This document shows, piece after piece, positions 63,747-64,000 of a stretch of 64,000 nt of DNA. Position 1 is the stretch's first letter. Each line of letters opens with the position of its first letter. Source of the DNA: Saprospiraceae bacterium (GTDB taxonomy: Bacteria; Bacteroidota; Bacteroidia; Chitinophagales; Saprospiraceae); the NCBI GenBank assembly GCA_029212405.1, contig JARGNR010000014.1, forward strand, positions 1 to 64,000, given 5' to 3'. Under the pieces are notes generated by a model. It ran no database searches and was not told where the DNA came from. It worked only from the letters and a program-made list of their open reading frames with translations. A program made the translations under genes and the position numbers.

Positions 63747-64000
63747 AAAATGTAAGAATAAACAACTGAAGCAGTGAAAATATCACCCAAATCTTGTGTA
63801 TTAAGAGTACTATCATACTCGCCACTTACTTGGGCTCCAACGACTATACCCAATCTGGATTCAACCCAATCTAAGTGATCTGGAAGATTAATTAAAAGAC
63901 CAATTTGGAATTGAGCTCCTATGCCCGAACCTTCATACACATCTTCTACAGTAGTGCTGAGATATTGAAATTCATCCTTCCTGATCTGTTCCCAGAAAAA
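63743..64000 (-). CDS. Partial outer-membrane beta-barrel protein, 5' end outside the window
   Basis: The last 85 codons of a minus-strand gene; the frame is open to the window edge, so its start lies beyond. The visible part has amphipathic strands (GIGAQFQIGLLINLP, RLGIVVGAQVSGEY, IFTASVVYSYIF) and ends in Phe, as in outer-membrane barrels of the OmpW/DUF-porin kind. The GTG at 63938-63940 is in frame but would cut the barrel, so it is probably not the start. Confidence 0.6.
   Translation of the reverse strand, partial: FFWEQIRKDEFQYLSTTVEDVYEGSGIGAQFQIGLLINLPDHLDWVESRLGIVVGAQVSGEYDSTLNTQDLGDIFTASVVYSYIF

Noticed and set aside
1-64000. tRNA, rRNA, insertion sequences, integrases, phage genes and attachment sites
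   Set aside because: None was recognised; I could not run a covariance search, so a single tRNA could have been missed.

Overview
The window is AT-rich, gene-dense DNA from a member of the Bacteroidota, most likely the Saprospiria or Cytophagia side of the phylum. The evidence is a type IX secretion (T9SS) C-terminal signal on a DUF1028 protein, a DUF6089 outer-membrane protein, a hybrid two-component regulator (HTCS), two LytS/LytTR pairs with periplasmic propellers, lipoproteins with short SSC/LSC lipoboxes, surface proteins of the S74 type, a cysteine-rich repeat of the form DCPDLQ-N-GD-C, and promoters of the TTG / TAnnTTTG kind. No rRNA, tRNA, insertion sequence, integrase or CRISPR array was seen.

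Layout. 0-8.6 kb: a propeller/Omp85-like barrel protein, a long-chain polyprenyl diphosphate synthase, a small membrane protein, two lipoproteins, a metzincin-like lipoprotein and fabG. 8.6-14.9 kb: a very large cytochrome c/PA14/propeller/DUF1080 lipoprotein, a DUF6089 protein and scoA-scoB. 15.2-23.9 kb: a regulatory island made of a LytS-type kinase, a LytTR regulator, an HTCS and a surface protein, with repeated candidate operators between the last two. 24-30.3 kb: a MarR-controlled RND efflux operon. 30.5-38.8 kb: tsaC, glpD, a three-gene aminotransferase/AhpD-like/methyltransferase group, a serine hydrolase and an AraC regulator. 39.3-45 kb: AlkB-like, DUF1028-T9SS and RibD-like proteins, then a Cys-repeat lipoprotein, an ECF sigma factor and a protein that seems to cross the whole envelope. 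45-51.8 kb: a tight seven-gene operon of two PPK2 kinases, an outer-membrane barrel, an ABC ATPase, two FtsX permeases and a LolA-like protein. 52-54 kb: acetyltransferase, membrane protein and sirtuin. 54-64 kb: an accessory, partly decaying region with a transglutaminase-like protein, an EreA/ChaN-like gene with in-frame stops, a second LytS/LytTR pair, and an S74/YadA-head surface protein broken by one TGA.

How genes work together. Two surface proteins with the same opening module (at 22.3 and 61.2 kb) each lie beside dedicated sensor/regulator genes, which suggests independently controlled adhesins. The ABC/LolA/barrel operon looks like a trans-envelope exporter and is joined without gaps to two polyphosphate kinases. 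The Cys-repeat lipoprotein, sigma factor and membrane-spanning barrel protein form a plausible envelope-to-nucleoid signalling unit. The best candidates for undescribed biology are the PPK2-ABC-LolA operon, the sigma/trans-envelope unit, and the HTCS with its 21-bp-spaced repeats. All functional statements are inferences from sequence motifs; no searches were run.
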